Positions 1 to 5,552 of a DNA stretch of 5,552 bases are shown in pieces. Numbering within the stretch: the first letter of the stretch is position 1; the number at the start of each line of letters is the position of its first letter. This DNA comes from JANRKN01 sp033763435. Lineage in GTDB: Bacteria; Planctomycetota; Phycisphaerae; Phycisphaerales; UBA1924. Location: NCBI GenBank assembly GCA_033763435.1, contig JANRKN010000096.1, forward strand, positions 1 through 5,552. The letters are read 5' to 3'. The position numbers and the translations under genes were made by a program. The notes under the pieces were generated by a model. That model saw only the letters and a program-made list of their open reading frames with translations, did no database searches and was not told the DNA's origin.

Positions 1-410
<410 letters not shown>

Positions 411-593
411 AACCAGCTTTCGCGGAGCGGTCTTCGGACCAAACCGTGGGCGCTGATTGAGAATGGTTCGGAGGCTGGCCTGGCAAGGCCGGTTTCCCCA
501 ACTCTGGTCATTCGTCGGGCTGCGTCAGCGGCCCGGGACGTTCATCCGCATCCGGACGATCGTCCGCTCGTGCCGAGAGGCACGGTCGGGCTT
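411..593 (+). other. 23S-5S internal transcribed spacer with small hairpins
   Basis: This transcribed spacer contains no tRNA and no credible ORF. Several local structures are visible. A 4-bp stem closed by a UUCG tetraloop lies at 429-440. A GGCTGGCC-type arm faces GGCCGGTT around 473-494. A perfect 14-base palindrome (two 7-base arms) lies at 553-566. A 7-bp stem (one G-U) with a GAGA loop of GNRA type lies at 568-585, ending 8 to 9 bases before the 5S. Such hairpins are likely to take part in folding or RNase processing of the precursor; that role is inferred. Confidence 0.8.
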
Positions 594-702
594 TGTCGGT
601 GAGTAGAGGCGTCGGGCAACACCTGTTCCCATCCCGAACACAGCAGTTAAGACGACGCCGCCGATGATACTGCAACGCGGGAAAGTAGGTCATCGCCGAC
701 TT
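594..702 (+). rRNA. rrf: 5S ribosomal RNA
   Basis: The 5S rRNA is recognised by the conserved loop C core CCCATCCCGAACAC (628-641) and the GAAAGTAGG segment (681-689). The terminal helix I pairs GTCGGTGA (595-602) with TCGCCGAC (693-700), with one G-U. Helix II pairs GGCGTCG (608-614) with CGACGCC (653-659). Helix IV is short, with CTGC facing GCGG across a small loop near 670-680. The molecule is only about 106-110 nt, against 120 in E. coli, and is one base shorter than E. coli between the AGNAG of loop B/helix III and the CCGATG of loop A. A short 5S lacking the extra nucleotide near position 66 is a known planctomycete trait. The ends are good to about 2-3 bases. Confidence 0.95.
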
Positions 703-704
703 TT

Positions 705-745
705 GAACCCGGTCAGGTAAACCTGGCCGGGTTCTTTTGTTTTTG
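705..745 (+). terminator. Rho-independent terminator of the rRNA operon
   Basis: The arms GAACCCGGTCAGGT (705-718) and ACCTGGCCGGGTTC (721-734) pair along their whole length with a single G-U; in RNA the innermost pair would open to give a 4-base loop. A T-rich tract (TTTTGTTTTT, 735-744) follows directly. The hairpin starts a few bases after the 5S helix I, so it ends the rRNA transcript and should insulate the downstream genes. Confidence 0.95.
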
Positions 746-826
746 CTCCTCGGTTTCCGTGTCCCGTTCTGAGGCGCTTGCTCCGCCGACCGCGACGAAT
801 GCGGGGCGCGGGGCCTCTCCATCGGA

Positions 827-858
827 TTTCGGGCAGACGGGGGCGCCTCGCGTACCAT
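827..858 (+). promoter_or_regulatory. Possible promoter of the glycosyltransferase-deacetylase operon (weak)
   Basis: TACCAT at 853-858 matches 4 of 6 positions of the bacterial -10 consensus. No convincing -35 box is present; TTTCGG at 827-832 is the nearest T-rich hexamer, and its spacing of 20 bases is long. If real, transcription would start near 865, leaving a leaderless or almost leaderless message, which fits the absence of a Shine-Dalgarno sequence before this gene. A new promoter is expected here because a strong terminator lies just upstream. Confidence 0.25.
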
Positions 859-871
859 CGCGGTGCTGGGC

Positions 872-2542
872 ATGGCGAGTCTCTCAGCCAATTCCGCGGG
901 TCGGGCCGTTGCGGCCCCGGTGGCCTTGCGCGGCGCTGTTTGTGTTCGCGTGGTGCTCCCGGTCTATGGCGAGGGGGCCCACGGTACCGAGGTCGCCGCG
1001 CAGGTTTCGGCGTTCGCGATCGAGCAGCCAGAGTTTGAGTTTCTGTTCGTGAACGACGGTTCGCGCGACGATACCGCCGAGCGGGTCTCCGCGGGGATTG
1101 ATCGACGCGTCGTGGATCGCGTACGAGTTCGAAGCTATGGCATCAACGGCGGCAAGGGCTGGGCGGTTCTTCGCGGCGTCGCCGAACTGTGCGAGGCCGC
1201 CCGCGACGATGACGCGATCATCTTTACTGACGGTGACCTCGCGTACTCACTCGATCATCTCCTCGACCTTGCCCGCGCGCTGGAGGGCGCGGACGTGGCG
1301 ATCGGGTCCAGGCGGGAAGAGGGCGGCGAGGTCGGTGCTCATACCGCTCGGCGGTGGATGGGGTGGCTGTTCAATCGCATGGCGCGGTGGGTCGTGGGCT
1401 GGCCGTGCCGGGATACGCAGGCGGGGCTGAAGGGTTTTCGCGCCTCGGCGGCCCGGAGGATCTTCGCGGCGGTGCGCGAGACGGGATTCGCGTTCGACGT
1501 CGAGCTGCTGCACATCGCGCGGAGGCTGGGCTATCGCGTCGCCGAGGTGCCTGCGCGGGTTTCGAGCTTTCATCGCCACATCGGTTCGAGCGTCAACCTG
1601 CTGCGCGATCCGCTGCGGATGGTTCGGAGCCTGGCGCGCGTAAGCGTCAACGGTGCGCTGGGCGTGTACGAGCGTGCGGCCGAGGGGCGGCAGCCGATCG
1701 CGTGTGTCAGCTTCGATGCCGAGGAGTTTGACATCCCGCGTGAGTTCGGCGCGGAGGTGTCCGCTGAGGATCAGTTTACCGTGGCGGCCGAGGGCATGCG
1801 TCGGGCGCTGGCGGTGATGGACGAGATTCCCGCGCGGGCGACGTTCTTCTGCACGGCGGCGTTCGCCTCGGCGTGTCCGGAGCTGATCAGCACGGCCGTG
1901 GACCGCGGGCATGAGATCGCCAGCCACGGGCGCGTGCACACGGGCTTTACGACGGCGGATCTTGAGATTTCCCGGCGCGAGCTCGAGCGGCTCTCGGGTC
2001 AGGCGGTGCGTGGGTTCCGTCGACCCCGATTCGAGCGCACGCCCACGGGCGATCTGCTGGCCGCGGGGTACGCGTACGACAGCTCGGTGCATCCGGCGTG
2101 GATCCCTGGGCGTTACAACGGGCTGGGCGAGCCTCGGGTGCCGACGGTTGAGATGTCGGGCCGCGAGCCGTCGGAGGCGCTCGTGCGGATTCCGGCGTCG
2201 GTGAGCCCACGGCTGCGGGTGCCGACGTTCTGGCTGGCGTTCAAGAACTTTCCCAAGTGGCTGACGCGCTGGACCTGGCGGCGCTGCCTCAAGCGTGATG
2301 GGCACGTGCAGCTGGTGTTCCATCCGTGGGAGCTGTGTGAAAATCTCGCGCGATTCGGCCTGCCTTGGTACGTCCGGCGGCTCGACGGTGACGCGCTCAC
2401 CCGGCGGATGGTGGGGGAGCTGCGCTGGCTCTCGCGGCGGGCTCGGCTCGTGACCTATGGCGAACTGGCCGACCGGGTTCGTGCGGCCAAGGGGCCAGCA
2501 GACGGGCCGGCCAAGGGCGGCGGAAACGGGAGCGCTGCGTGA
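872..2542 (+). CDS. Fusion of GT2 polyprenyl-phosphate-type glycosyltransferase and NodB-fold polysaccharide deacetylase
   Basis: This 556-residue protein has two enzyme domains. Residues about 25-265 are a GT-A family-2 glycosyltransferase of the DPM1/ALG5 type: LPVYGEG (29-35), VNDGSRDDT (60-68), a DxD-like TDGD (D120, D122), GSRR (145-148), DTQAGLKGF (181-189) and GFAFDVELL (205-213). Such enzymes move a sugar from a nucleotide donor to polyprenyl phosphate. Residues about 275-535 are a NodB-fold deacetylase: SFDAEEFD (280-287), HGRVH (H352, H356), RRPRF (383-387), YDSS (402-405), IPGRYN (411-416) and FHPWEL (483-488). The last motifs resemble a deacetylase group I recall from Bacteroidetes. 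There is no signal peptide or membrane segment, so both domains should act in the cytoplasm. The tail (about 538-556) is Gly/Ala/Lys-rich linker-like sequence. ATG 872 is preferred; GTG 863, in frame, would add three residues. Neither has a clear Shine-Dalgarno sequence. The stop overlaps the next gene. The domain calls are firm; the sugar is unknown. Confidence 0.92.
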   Translation: MASLSANSAGRAVAAPVALRGAVCVRVVLPVYGEGAHGTEVAAQVSAFAIEQPEFEFLFVNDGSRDDTAERVSAGIDRRVVDRVRVRSYGINGGKGWAVLRGVAELCEAARDDDAIIFTDGDLAYSLDHLLDLARALEGADVAIGSRREEGGEVGAHTARRWMGWLFNRMARWVVGWPCRDTQAGLKGFRASAARRIFAAVRETGFAFDVELLHIARRLGYRVAEVPARVSSFHRHIGSSVNLLRDPLRMVRSLARVSVNGALGVYERAAEGRQPIACVSFDAEEFDIPREFGAEVSAEDQFTVAAEGMRRALAVMDEIPARATFFCTAAFASACPELISTAVDRGHEIASHGRVHTGFTTADLEISRRELERLSGQAVRGFRRPRFERTPTGDLLAAGYAYDSSVHPAWIPGRYNGLGEPRVPTVEMSGREPSEALVRIPASVSPRLRVPTFWLAFKNFPKWLTRWTWRRCLKRDGHVQLVFHPWELCENLARFGLPWYVRRLDGDALTRRMVGELRWLSRRARLVTYGELADRVRAAKGPADGPAKGGGNGSAA

Positions 2543-3798
2543 ACGATCTGTGGAAGCACCTGACCTCGCCGGGCAAGTGGACCGATCGGCGGTCGGTGAC
2601 GGTGACGTGGGTGATCTGGCTCGTGGTGCTGGTGGGCGTCTCGATCGTCGTGGCGCGGGCGCCCCGCGAGCGGACGGTGACGCCCAACTATCGCGTCGCG
2701 GCCGAGCGATGGGTCGCGAGCGCGCCGCTGTACGATGAGGGGCAGCACGGTTACCTGTACCCGCCTCAGTCCGCGCTGTGGTATGTGCCGCTGGTGAAGC
2801 TGCCCGAGCCGGTGGGTGAGGTCGCGTGGCGCGTGCTGTGCGTCGGGCTGTATGCGGGTGGGCTCTGGCGTCTGGCGCGGCTGGCGGGGGGCCGATCGGA
2901 GGATCGGTCGGGATGCGATCGCTGGGGTGGCGCGGCGCGCGGCGGCTGGGCGGGGCTGTTCTTTGTCGCGAGCCTGCTGACGCTGCCCATGCTGCTGGGG
3001 AGTTTGCAGAATGGTCAGATGAACGTGGTGCTTGCGGGCACGATGATGCTGGCGGTCGTGGCCGTCGGCGAGAAGCGCTGGTGGTGGGCGACGGCGTGGC
3101 TCGTGCTGGGCGTGATCGCCAAACCCCTGGGCGTGGTGCCGTTGCTTCTCGTGTGGGCGATCCATCGGCCCATGTGGCTCCGGATGCCGGTGGGCCTTGC
3201 AGCGTACCTGCTGCTGGGCTTCGCGCACCCGGACCTGGGCTATGCGCTCGCGCAGGCCAAAGCGGGCGTTGCGAAGGTTCTGGAGGCCGGGGCGCCCGGC
3301 GCGGGCGTGTTCGCCGACTGGACTGGGGCGATGACGCGGCTGGGGGTTGATGTTCCGCCGATGGTCGCGACGGCGAGCCGGGTGCTCGCGGCGGGCGTGG
3401 TGCTCGGGCTGTGCTGGTGGGCCGACCGGGCGCTCGGGCGCGTCCGCGGTTCGATTGTTCTGCTCGCCCTCGCGGCGGGCTACCTGATGCTCTTTAACCC
3501 GCGGACCGAGGGCAACTCGTACGTGATCGTGACGCCCGCGCTCGCGGTGTTTGCCTGCTGGGCGCTGCTGACGGATTGGCCGGGCGCTGAGCGCGCCCGA
3601 CGGTGGGGGATCGTCGCGGCGGTCGCGTGCGTGGGCATGAGCGCGGTGCACGAACTCTGGCCCGAGAACAAGGATCGCGTGCTGAGGCCCGCGATCACGC
3701 TGGTGTTCATGGCCGTCGCAGCCTCGCAGGCGTTCGTCCGTCGGCCTGTCGCGGGGTTTCTCGATCAGGCCCCGGAGCTTCCCAAGCCCGCGGCGTAA
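2539..3798 (+). CDS. GT87-like polytopic membrane glycosyltransferase (GT-C fold)
   Basis: This 419-residue integral membrane protein has about ten hydrophobic segments, near residues 22-39, 96-113, 138-157, 161-178, 184-207, 213-229, 281-298, 303-319, 326-345, 355-371 and 382-400. GT87-like marks are NYRVAAERW (50-58) and YLYPPQSAL (72-80) in the first outer loop, NGQMN (158-162), KPLGVVPLL (195-203) and NPRTEGNSY (320-328). GT87 enzymes such as mycobacterial PimE use polyprenyl-phosphate sugars to glycosylate acceptors outside the membrane. The Asp normally expected just before the Tyr/Ala motif is not evident; D66 in LYDEG is a candidate replacement. A hydrophilic Gly/Arg insert lies at 114-136. 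The GTG start lies inside the previous stop (GTGA, 2539-2542) with GGGAG at 2528-2532 six bases before it, so translation is probably coupled. It probably uses the lipid-linked sugar made by the upstream fusion protein; acceptor unknown. Confidence 0.87.
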   Translation: MNDLWKHLTSPGKWTDRRSVTVTWVIWLVVLVGVSIVVARAPRERTVTPNYRVAAERWVASAPLYDEGQHGYLYPPQSALWYVPLVKLPEPVGEVAWRVLCVGLYAGGLWRLARLAGGRSEDRSGCDRWGGAARGGWAGLFFVASLLTLPMLLGSLQNGQMNVVLAGTMMLAVVAVGEKRWWWATAWLVLGVIAKPLGVVPLLLVWAIHRPMWLRMPVGLAAYLLLGFAHPDLGYALAQAKAGVAKVLEAGAPGAGVFADWTGAMTRLGVDVPPMVATASRVLAAGVVLGLCWWADRALGRVRGSIVLLALAAGYLMLFNPRTEGNSYVIVTPALAVFACWALLTDWPGAERARRWGIVAAVACVGMSAVHELWPENKDRVLRPAITLVFMAVAASQAFVRRPVAGFLDQAPELPKPAA

Positions 3799-3804
3799 AG
3801 GCCC

Positions 3805-3832
3805 TTTCGCTGGGGCGGGCATCGGGTACACT
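3805..3832 (+). promoter_or_regulatory. Possible promoter of the 239-residue protein gene (weak)
   Basis: TACACT at 3827-3832 matches 4 of 6 positions of the -10 consensus and lies 52 bases before the start codon. Sixteen bases upstream, TTTCGC (3805-3810) is a poor -35 match. No terminator is visible between the preceding stop (3798) and this site, so read-through from the glycosyltransferase operon is equally possible. Confidence 0.25.
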
Positions 3833-3870
3833 CAGACCATCGGGTCCGGAATGAGTCACGGGTGTTGCCT

Positions 3871-3876
3871 GGGAGG
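3871..3876 (+). promoter_or_regulatory. Ribosome binding site GGGAGG
   Basis: GGGAGG ends 8 bases before ATG 3885, a normal Shine-Dalgarno spacing. It fixes the start of the 239-residue protein; the ATG at 3877 is out of frame with it and too close to the site. Confidence 0.7.
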
Positions 3877-3884
3877 ATGATTCC

Positions 3885-4604
3885 ATGAGCACGGCGCCGC
3901 GGACTGGAAAGAGCGAGTTACGCCTGTACGACGAGGGGGCCGACGGGCTGATGATGTCTGAGACGTTCCCTGACCGTGTCAGTCTGCTGCCCGGGCGCAG
4001 CAGTGAGAAGGCCGCGGACCGTCTGCGGATCATGTGGGGGCAGGACCTGCTCCGCGATCTGCTCGACGGGCGCTACCGGACGGTGATCTGCGGCGTGAAC
4101 GACCACGACAACTCGCGCGGGCTCATCGCGCAGGTCGTTGAACAGGTCGGCACGAGCCAGTGGTCGGCGCGGTCGGTCACGAGCTATGCGGAGATGTTCC
4201 AGAAGAGCGTCGCGGTGCATGCCGCGGGCGACCGCGAGCCGTACGTGCTGAAGTACGACCTCGACTCGCTGCTGGTGCTGGCGATTCTGAGGCCCAAGGG
4301 GCGCGATCACTTTACGCTTGAGGATCTGGGCCGCGGGTTCTCGACGGTGACGAAGATGCTCCGCGACCGTCGCGAGCGGGGCCCGGCGGCGACGGTGTCG
4401 TTCCTGAACGCGCGTGCGAATCGGCTCGTGGGGCCCGATGGGCGCGAGCCGAGCTTTGAGCGCGTGCTGTCGGTGATGCATGCCGCGGGGTTCCGGGGCG
4501 ATGTGTACACCAGCCCCGAGATGTGGAAGTTCGCGCACGTGGGCGTCTTCCCGAGCTATCCGTTCCCCGAAGGCATCGACCGCATGCGGGGCGGCTCGTC
4601 GTAA
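3885..4604 (+). CDS. Conserved-looking protein of unknown function
   Basis: I do not recognise this 239-residue protein as any named family. It has no signal peptide, no membrane segment and no obvious nucleotide-binding or zinc motif. The first 40 residues are polar and probably flexible. A mixed alpha/beta core seems to run from about 45 to 225: a helix with IMWGQDLLRDLL (49-60), a strand TVICGVNDHDNSRG (66-79), a helix IAQVVEQVG (81-89), a hydrophobic helix DLDSLLVLAIL (125-135), a basic helix TKMLRDRRERG (156-166), and an aromatic C-terminal part with MWKFAHVGVFPSYPFPEG (213-230). G+C is high like the upstream genes (42 of 60 in row 4321-4380), so it looks native. The start is set by GGGAGG at 3871. 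It is separated from the glycosyltransferase gene by 86 bases and may be independently transcribed. The VNDHDNSRG segment looks like a conserved polar site, but no reaction can be assigned. Confidence 0.85.
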   Translation: MSTAPRTGKSELRLYDEGADGLMMSETFPDRVSLLPGRSSEKAADRLRIMWGQDLLRDLLDGRYRTVICGVNDHDNSRGLIAQVVEQVGTSQWSARSVTSYAEMFQKSVAVHAAGDREPYVLKYDLDSLLVLAILRPKGRDHFTLEDLGRGFSTVTKMLRDRRERGPAATVSFLNARANRLVGPDGREPSFERVLSVMHAAGFRGDVYTSPEMWKFAHVGVFPSYPFPEGIDRMRGGSS

Positions 4605-4682
4605 GTCTACTGGCCAACTTGGTCGCTCGGCTTCATGGCAGGCAGTTTCATTGCGAGACTTCTTGGCTACCATTATCTCAAG

Positions 4683-4690
4683 AAGGAGGT
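4683..4690 (+). promoter_or_regulatory. Strong ribosome binding site AAGGAGGT
   Basis: AAGGAGGT is a full complement to the 16S anti-Shine-Dalgarno sequence and ends 4 bases before ATG 4695. It decides the start: the in-frame ATG at 4635 would add 20 residues but would place this site inside the coding region and has no such sequence upstream. It is the best ribosome site in the window. A TACCAT hexamer at 4668-4673 could be a -10 element just upstream, but no good -35 accompanies it. Confidence 0.8.
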
Positions 4691-4694
4691 GCGC

Positions 4695-5312
4695 ATGCCA
4701 GTCAAGCTTGCGGACTTTACGCGAGAAGAGCAAGACCCTTCTCATGTCAGCAAGATGTTCGAGCGCGTAAGCCAAATCCTGATGGCGGGCGAGGCAATCG
4801 AGTACATCGCAGTCCAGTCGAGCGTTGCCACTCCGTCATTGGCTCCCGACGGAGTCGTGATCACGACCAAGCGGATCATCTTCTATCAACCGAAGCTCTT
4901 GGGAGGCGTCTCCTTCATAGATCTCCCCTGGCGGGAGTTGGTCGACGCTAAGCTGGCGGAAGGGATGCTCCGCTCAACTATCACCGTTCTTCACACGTCT
5001 GGTCGAGTCCTCACCATGGCATCTCTGCCCAAAGCGCAGGCGAGGAAGGTCTACGTTCTCTTGCAGCAGCGTGAGCAGGAAGTCAAAGAAGAGCGACGTC
5101 AGCGAGAACTCGAAGACAAGCGCGCGGCGGCGGGTGGTGTCATCGTTCAATCCGCAGGCGTGCAGCCCTCGGCTAGGCCTCTGACGGCCCCAGCGTCCGC
5201 TCCGGCCGACCTAATGACAAGGCTTCGCACGCTGAAGGAAATGAAGGACACGGGGCTAATCACCGCTGCGGAGTTCGACGCGAAGAAGGCTGAAATCATG
5301 AGCGGACTCTAA
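4695..5312 (+). CDS. Bacterial PH-like domain protein with C-terminal SHOCT domain
   Basis: This 205-residue, probably cytoplasmic protein shows three parts. Residues about 22-125 look like a bacterial PH-like domain of the YokE/bPH type: a helix MFERVSQILMAGE (21-33), then strands with GVVITTKRIIFYQPKLLGG (53-71), IDLPWRELVDAKLAEG (75-90), RSTITVLHTSGRVLTM (93-108) and a closing helix ARKVYVLLQQREQ (116-128). Residues 124-145 continue as a charged, Glu/Arg-rich coiled coil. After an Ala/Pro linker, residues 172-205 match the SHOCT motif: DLMTRLRTLKEMKDTGLIT and EFDAKKAEIM. SHOCT domains are short C-terminal segments thought to mediate oligomerisation; bPH domains are scaffolds with no fixed ligand. 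Function is therefore unassigned. G+C is about 56% over 4681-4920 (134 of 240 bases by hand), much below the genes upstream, and codons with A/T third positions are frequent, which suggests recent acquisition. Start chosen from AAGGAGGT at 4683. Confidence 0.85.
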   Translation: MPVKLADFTREEQDPSHVSKMFERVSQILMAGEAIEYIAVQSSVATPSLAPDGVVITTKRIIFYQPKLLGGVSFIDLPWRELVDAKLAEGMLRSTITVLHTSGRVLTMASLPKAQARKVYVLLQQREQEVKEERRQRELEDKRAAAGGVIVQSAGVQPSARPLTAPASAPADLMTRLRTLKEMKDTGLITAAEFDAKKAEIMSGL

Positions 5313-5347
5313 CCTCGGATGGCTCTTTTCGTCGGAAGGACCGAAGC

Positions 5348-5552
5348 TCACTGCGCTGACCAGCGCTGGGCGATCGGCACGCGCCGGCCCGAGCCGAAGG
5401 CGACGCTGGTCAGCTTGAGGCCCGTCGCGGCCTGCTTGCGCTTGTATTCGGCAAGGTCAATCAGCCGGACGATCCGGCGGACGGTCGCTTCATCGAAGCG
5501 GGTTTCGTCGATGATGCGCCGGGGGCTCTGGCGCAGTTCGACCGATCGGCGC
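5348..5552 (-). CDS. nadE: Glutamine-dependent NAD+ synthetase, C-terminal end (partial)
   Basis: Reading the minus strand from the window edge down to the TGA at 5350-5348 gives the last 67 residues of a protein. It contains IDLAEYKRKQAATGLKLTS, then VAFGSGRRVPIAQRW near the end. The EYKR(R/K)QA...GL(K/R)(V/L)(T/S)...AFG..RR.PI pattern is the C-terminal signature I know from the synthetase domain of bacterial NAD+ synthetases that carry an N-terminal nitrilase-type glutaminase domain. The enzyme makes NAD+ from nicotinic acid adenine dinucleotide, ATP and glutamine in the cytoplasm. The N-terminal part, catalytic residues and promoter are outside the window, so the glutamine-dependent form is inferred from the tail only. 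The gene is convergent with the PH-SHOCT gene, with 35 bases between the two stops and no clear terminator there. Confidence 0.85.
   Translation of the reverse strand, partial: RRSVELRQSPRRIIDETRFDEATVRRIVRLIDLAEYKRKQAATGLKLTSVAFGSGRRVPIAQRWSAQ
5355..5414. repeat. Perfect 11-bp inverted repeat in the 3' end of nadE
   Basis: GCTGACCAGCG (5355-5365) and CGCTGGTCAGC (5404-5414) are exact reverse complements, separated by 38 bases. The repeat lies within the last 22 codons of nadE, spanning the conserved AFG..RR.PI segment. There is no T tract on either side, so it is not a classical terminator. It could form a hairpin in the nadE message or in read-through RNA from the opposite gene, or be chance in GC-rich DNA. 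Confidence 0.6.

Noticed and set aside
759..1052. Plus-strand ORFs of 97 and 86 codons near the start of the fusion gene
   Set aside because: They overlap the fusion gene in other frames, have Arg/Ser/Pro-rich products and no ribosome site.
1247..2323. Antisense ORF of 358 codons on the minus strand
   Set aside because: It is a shadow of the glycosyltransferase-deacetylase gene, with an Arg/His/Pro-rich product and no recognisable motif.
2455..3831. Antisense ORF of 458 codons on the minus strand
   Set aside because: It lies fully opposite the GT87-like gene, and its product is low-complexity, rich in Arg, His, Pro and Gln. Long open antisense frames are expected in DNA with G/C third positions. 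The plus-strand frame has clear family motifs and membrane segments.
4607..4628. TGGCCAACTTGGTC near-palindrome after the 239-residue protein gene
   Set aside because: The arms leave almost no loop and no T tract follows, so it is not a terminator; too short to call an operator.
4635..4694. Upstream in-frame ATG for the PH-SHOCT gene, adding 20 residues
   Set aside because: AAGGAGGT at 4683-4690 sits 4 bases before ATG 4695, and the extra residues are not part of the PH-like domain.
3918..4775. Antisense ORF of 285 codons on the minus strand
   Set aside because: It is opposite the 239-residue protein gene and runs into the next gene; Arg/His/Ala-rich with no motif.
5313..5347. Possible terminator between the two convergent genes
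   Set aside because: Only a weak TTCG/CGAA pairing is present, without a GC-rich stem or a proper T tract.

Overview
The window reads as a piece of a GC-rich bacterial chromosome, most likely a planctomycete. Evidence for that is a short 5S rRNA that lacks one nucleotide in the helix II/loop region where most bacterial 5S rRNAs have an extra base, protein-coding DNA of roughly 70-75% G+C in the rows I counted, weak or absent Shine-Dalgarno sequences before some genes, and proteins of a type I associate with Planctomycetes. The assignment to the class Phycisphaerae is only a guess.

Layout. Bases 1-410 are the 3' end of a 23S rRNA (end of domain V from the peptidyl-transferase loop, then domain VI with the sarcin-ricin loop). 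A 183-base spacer with small hairpins (411-593) leads to a 5S rRNA (about 594-702). A strong rho-independent terminator (705-745) closes the rRNA operon. After a 126-base gap a two-gene operon follows: a 556-residue protein fusing a family-2 polyprenyl-phosphate-type glycosyltransferase to a NodB-fold polysaccharide deacetylase (872-2542), overlapping by 4 bases with a polytopic GT87-like glycosyltransferase (2539-3798). Next come a 239-residue protein I do not recognise (3885-4604), a 205-residue bacterial PH-like plus SHOCT-domain protein of clearly lower G+C (4695-5312), and, convergent on the minus strand, the 3' end of a glutamine-dependent NAD+ synthetase gene, nadE (5348-5552, cut by the window edge).

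How the genes may work together. The fusion protein and the GT87-like protein fit a three-step lipid-linked sugar route: load a sugar onto polyprenyl phosphate, deacylate it at the cytoplasmic face, then use it as donor for a membrane GT-C transferase. This has the same logic as ArnC-ArnD-ArnT of lipid A modification, but with the first two steps in one polypeptide. The domain calls come from sequence motifs; the pathway is inference. The other genes look unrelated to it and to each other.
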